In this document: one piece after another, positions 16,611-16,779 of the stretch | Position numbering within the stretch: position 1 is the first letter of the stretch | Layout of the letters: each line of letters begins with the position of its first letter | DNA from: Zygnema cylindricum | Taxonomy: Eukaryota; Streptophyta; Zygnematophyceae; Zygnematales; Zygnemataceae | Direction: 5' to 3' | NCBI GenBank assembly: GCA_037447655.1 | Contig: JBBHKE010001735.1 | Span: forward strand, 1 to 16,779 | DNA length: 16,779 nucleotides | Position numbers and translations under genes: made by a program | The notes under the pieces: generated by a model | Databases searched by the model: none | Told to the model about the DNA's origin: nothing | What the model saw: the letters and a program-made list of their open reading frames with translations, nothing else

Positions 16611-16779
16611 ATGGCGGCGGCGTCTCTTACTGTCTCTTCTTCGCTAGTGTTTTCGGATGTTCGAGAGGCATCTTTGAGTTCACCGAGTGCAACCATGGCT
16701 ACCGGCTCCGCCAACAAGCTTCTATTATCAGCCCCTCTTCCAGTATTTAACAACCTTTCCTTCTCTTCCTCCATGGCTG
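16611..16779 (+). CDS. Probable first coding exon of a further gene, cut by the window edge
   Basis: ATG at 16611 in a good context (CAGCTATGGCG) opens 56 codons with no stop to the edge. The translation begins MAAASLTVSSSLVFSDVREA and is rich in Ser, Ala and Leu with few charges, as in disordered leaders or organelle-targeting presequences; no domain is recognisable in so short a piece. GC is higher than in the flanking DNA. The reverse strand is also open (16774 to 16592), begins MEEEKERLLNTGRGADNRSL from GCCATGG and has a possible donor GTAAGA after 16637, so the gene could instead read leftward. I prefer the + strand only weakly. Confidence 0.4.
   Translation, partial: MAAASLTVSSSLVFSDVREASLSSPSATMATGSANKLLLSAPLPVFNNLSFSSSMA

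Noticed and set aside
1-16779. CRISPR arrays, tRNA or rRNA genes
   Set aside because: No regularly spaced direct repeats with unique spacers and no recognisable cloverleaf or rRNA sequence were seen; the word array at 1640-1885 is irregular and degenerate.

Overview
This is a nuclear eukaryotic window with low to moderate GC. It holds one intact, intron-containing gene set in a dense field of non-autonomous DNA transposons. Evidence for a eukaryote: six short exons joined by GT...AG introns, all phase 0; a Kozak-like start (GCCATGG); T/A-rich introns; many MITE-like elements; a decayed non-LTR-type retroelement. The species cannot be fixed. The nucleoside hydrolase looks more metazoan or protist than plant, while the retroelement fragment resembles copies I recall from mosses and algae.

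The only complete gene is a nucleoside hydrolase (inosine-uridine preferring family), + strand, start 5241, stop 9703. The six exons assemble without a break into 321 codons and carry the N-terminal Asp-rich metal/ribose motif, the EFN and DPEAAH motifs, and a VTCDA motif in which Cys replaces the usual catalytic His. Intron 4 holds two decayed tandem copies of the acceptor and front of exon 5, plus a CT-rich minisatellite. A probable first coding exon of another gene starts at 16611 and runs off the right edge; the opposite strand is also open there, so its strand is not certain.

Layout: 1-807, no gene seen. 808-2008, outer 15-bp inverted repeats enclosing a 528-bp element (G1) and a degenerate short-repeat array. 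2309-3432, element A, hAT-like ends, with a minisatellite inside. 3433-3629, TA-flanked MITE E. 3644-5204, a three-level nest: MITE C is split by hAT-like element B, and MITE D sits in the terminal TA of B; the nest ends 34 bp before the hydrolase start codon. 5241-9703, the hydrolase. 10106-11245, a probable relict element around MITE I. About 11600-12250, retroelement pseudogene in three frames. 12773-15449, element L (exact 8-bp target duplication) with a same-family element M nested in it (also exact 8-bp duplication) and MITE J in its right arm; M carries the matching empty site for J. 15469-15735, element G2, an inverted copy of G1 with its own exact 8-bp duplication. 15744-16580, no convincing gene.

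Three transposon groups explain most of the intergenic DNA: (1) TA-flanked MITEs with ends like CACCGYSAATCGCTATTAG (C, D, E, I, J); (2) hAT-like elements with ends YAGTGTTGGGTATCG and subterminal CGATATATCG palindromes (A, B); (3) elements with ends CATAGTT(GTT)CAAAA and 8-bp duplications (G1, G2, L, M). No intact transposase was found, so all depend on enzymes encoded elsewhere. The most unusual observation is that two different TA-MITEs (D and E) sit at the same terminal TA of two separate copies of the hAT-like family.
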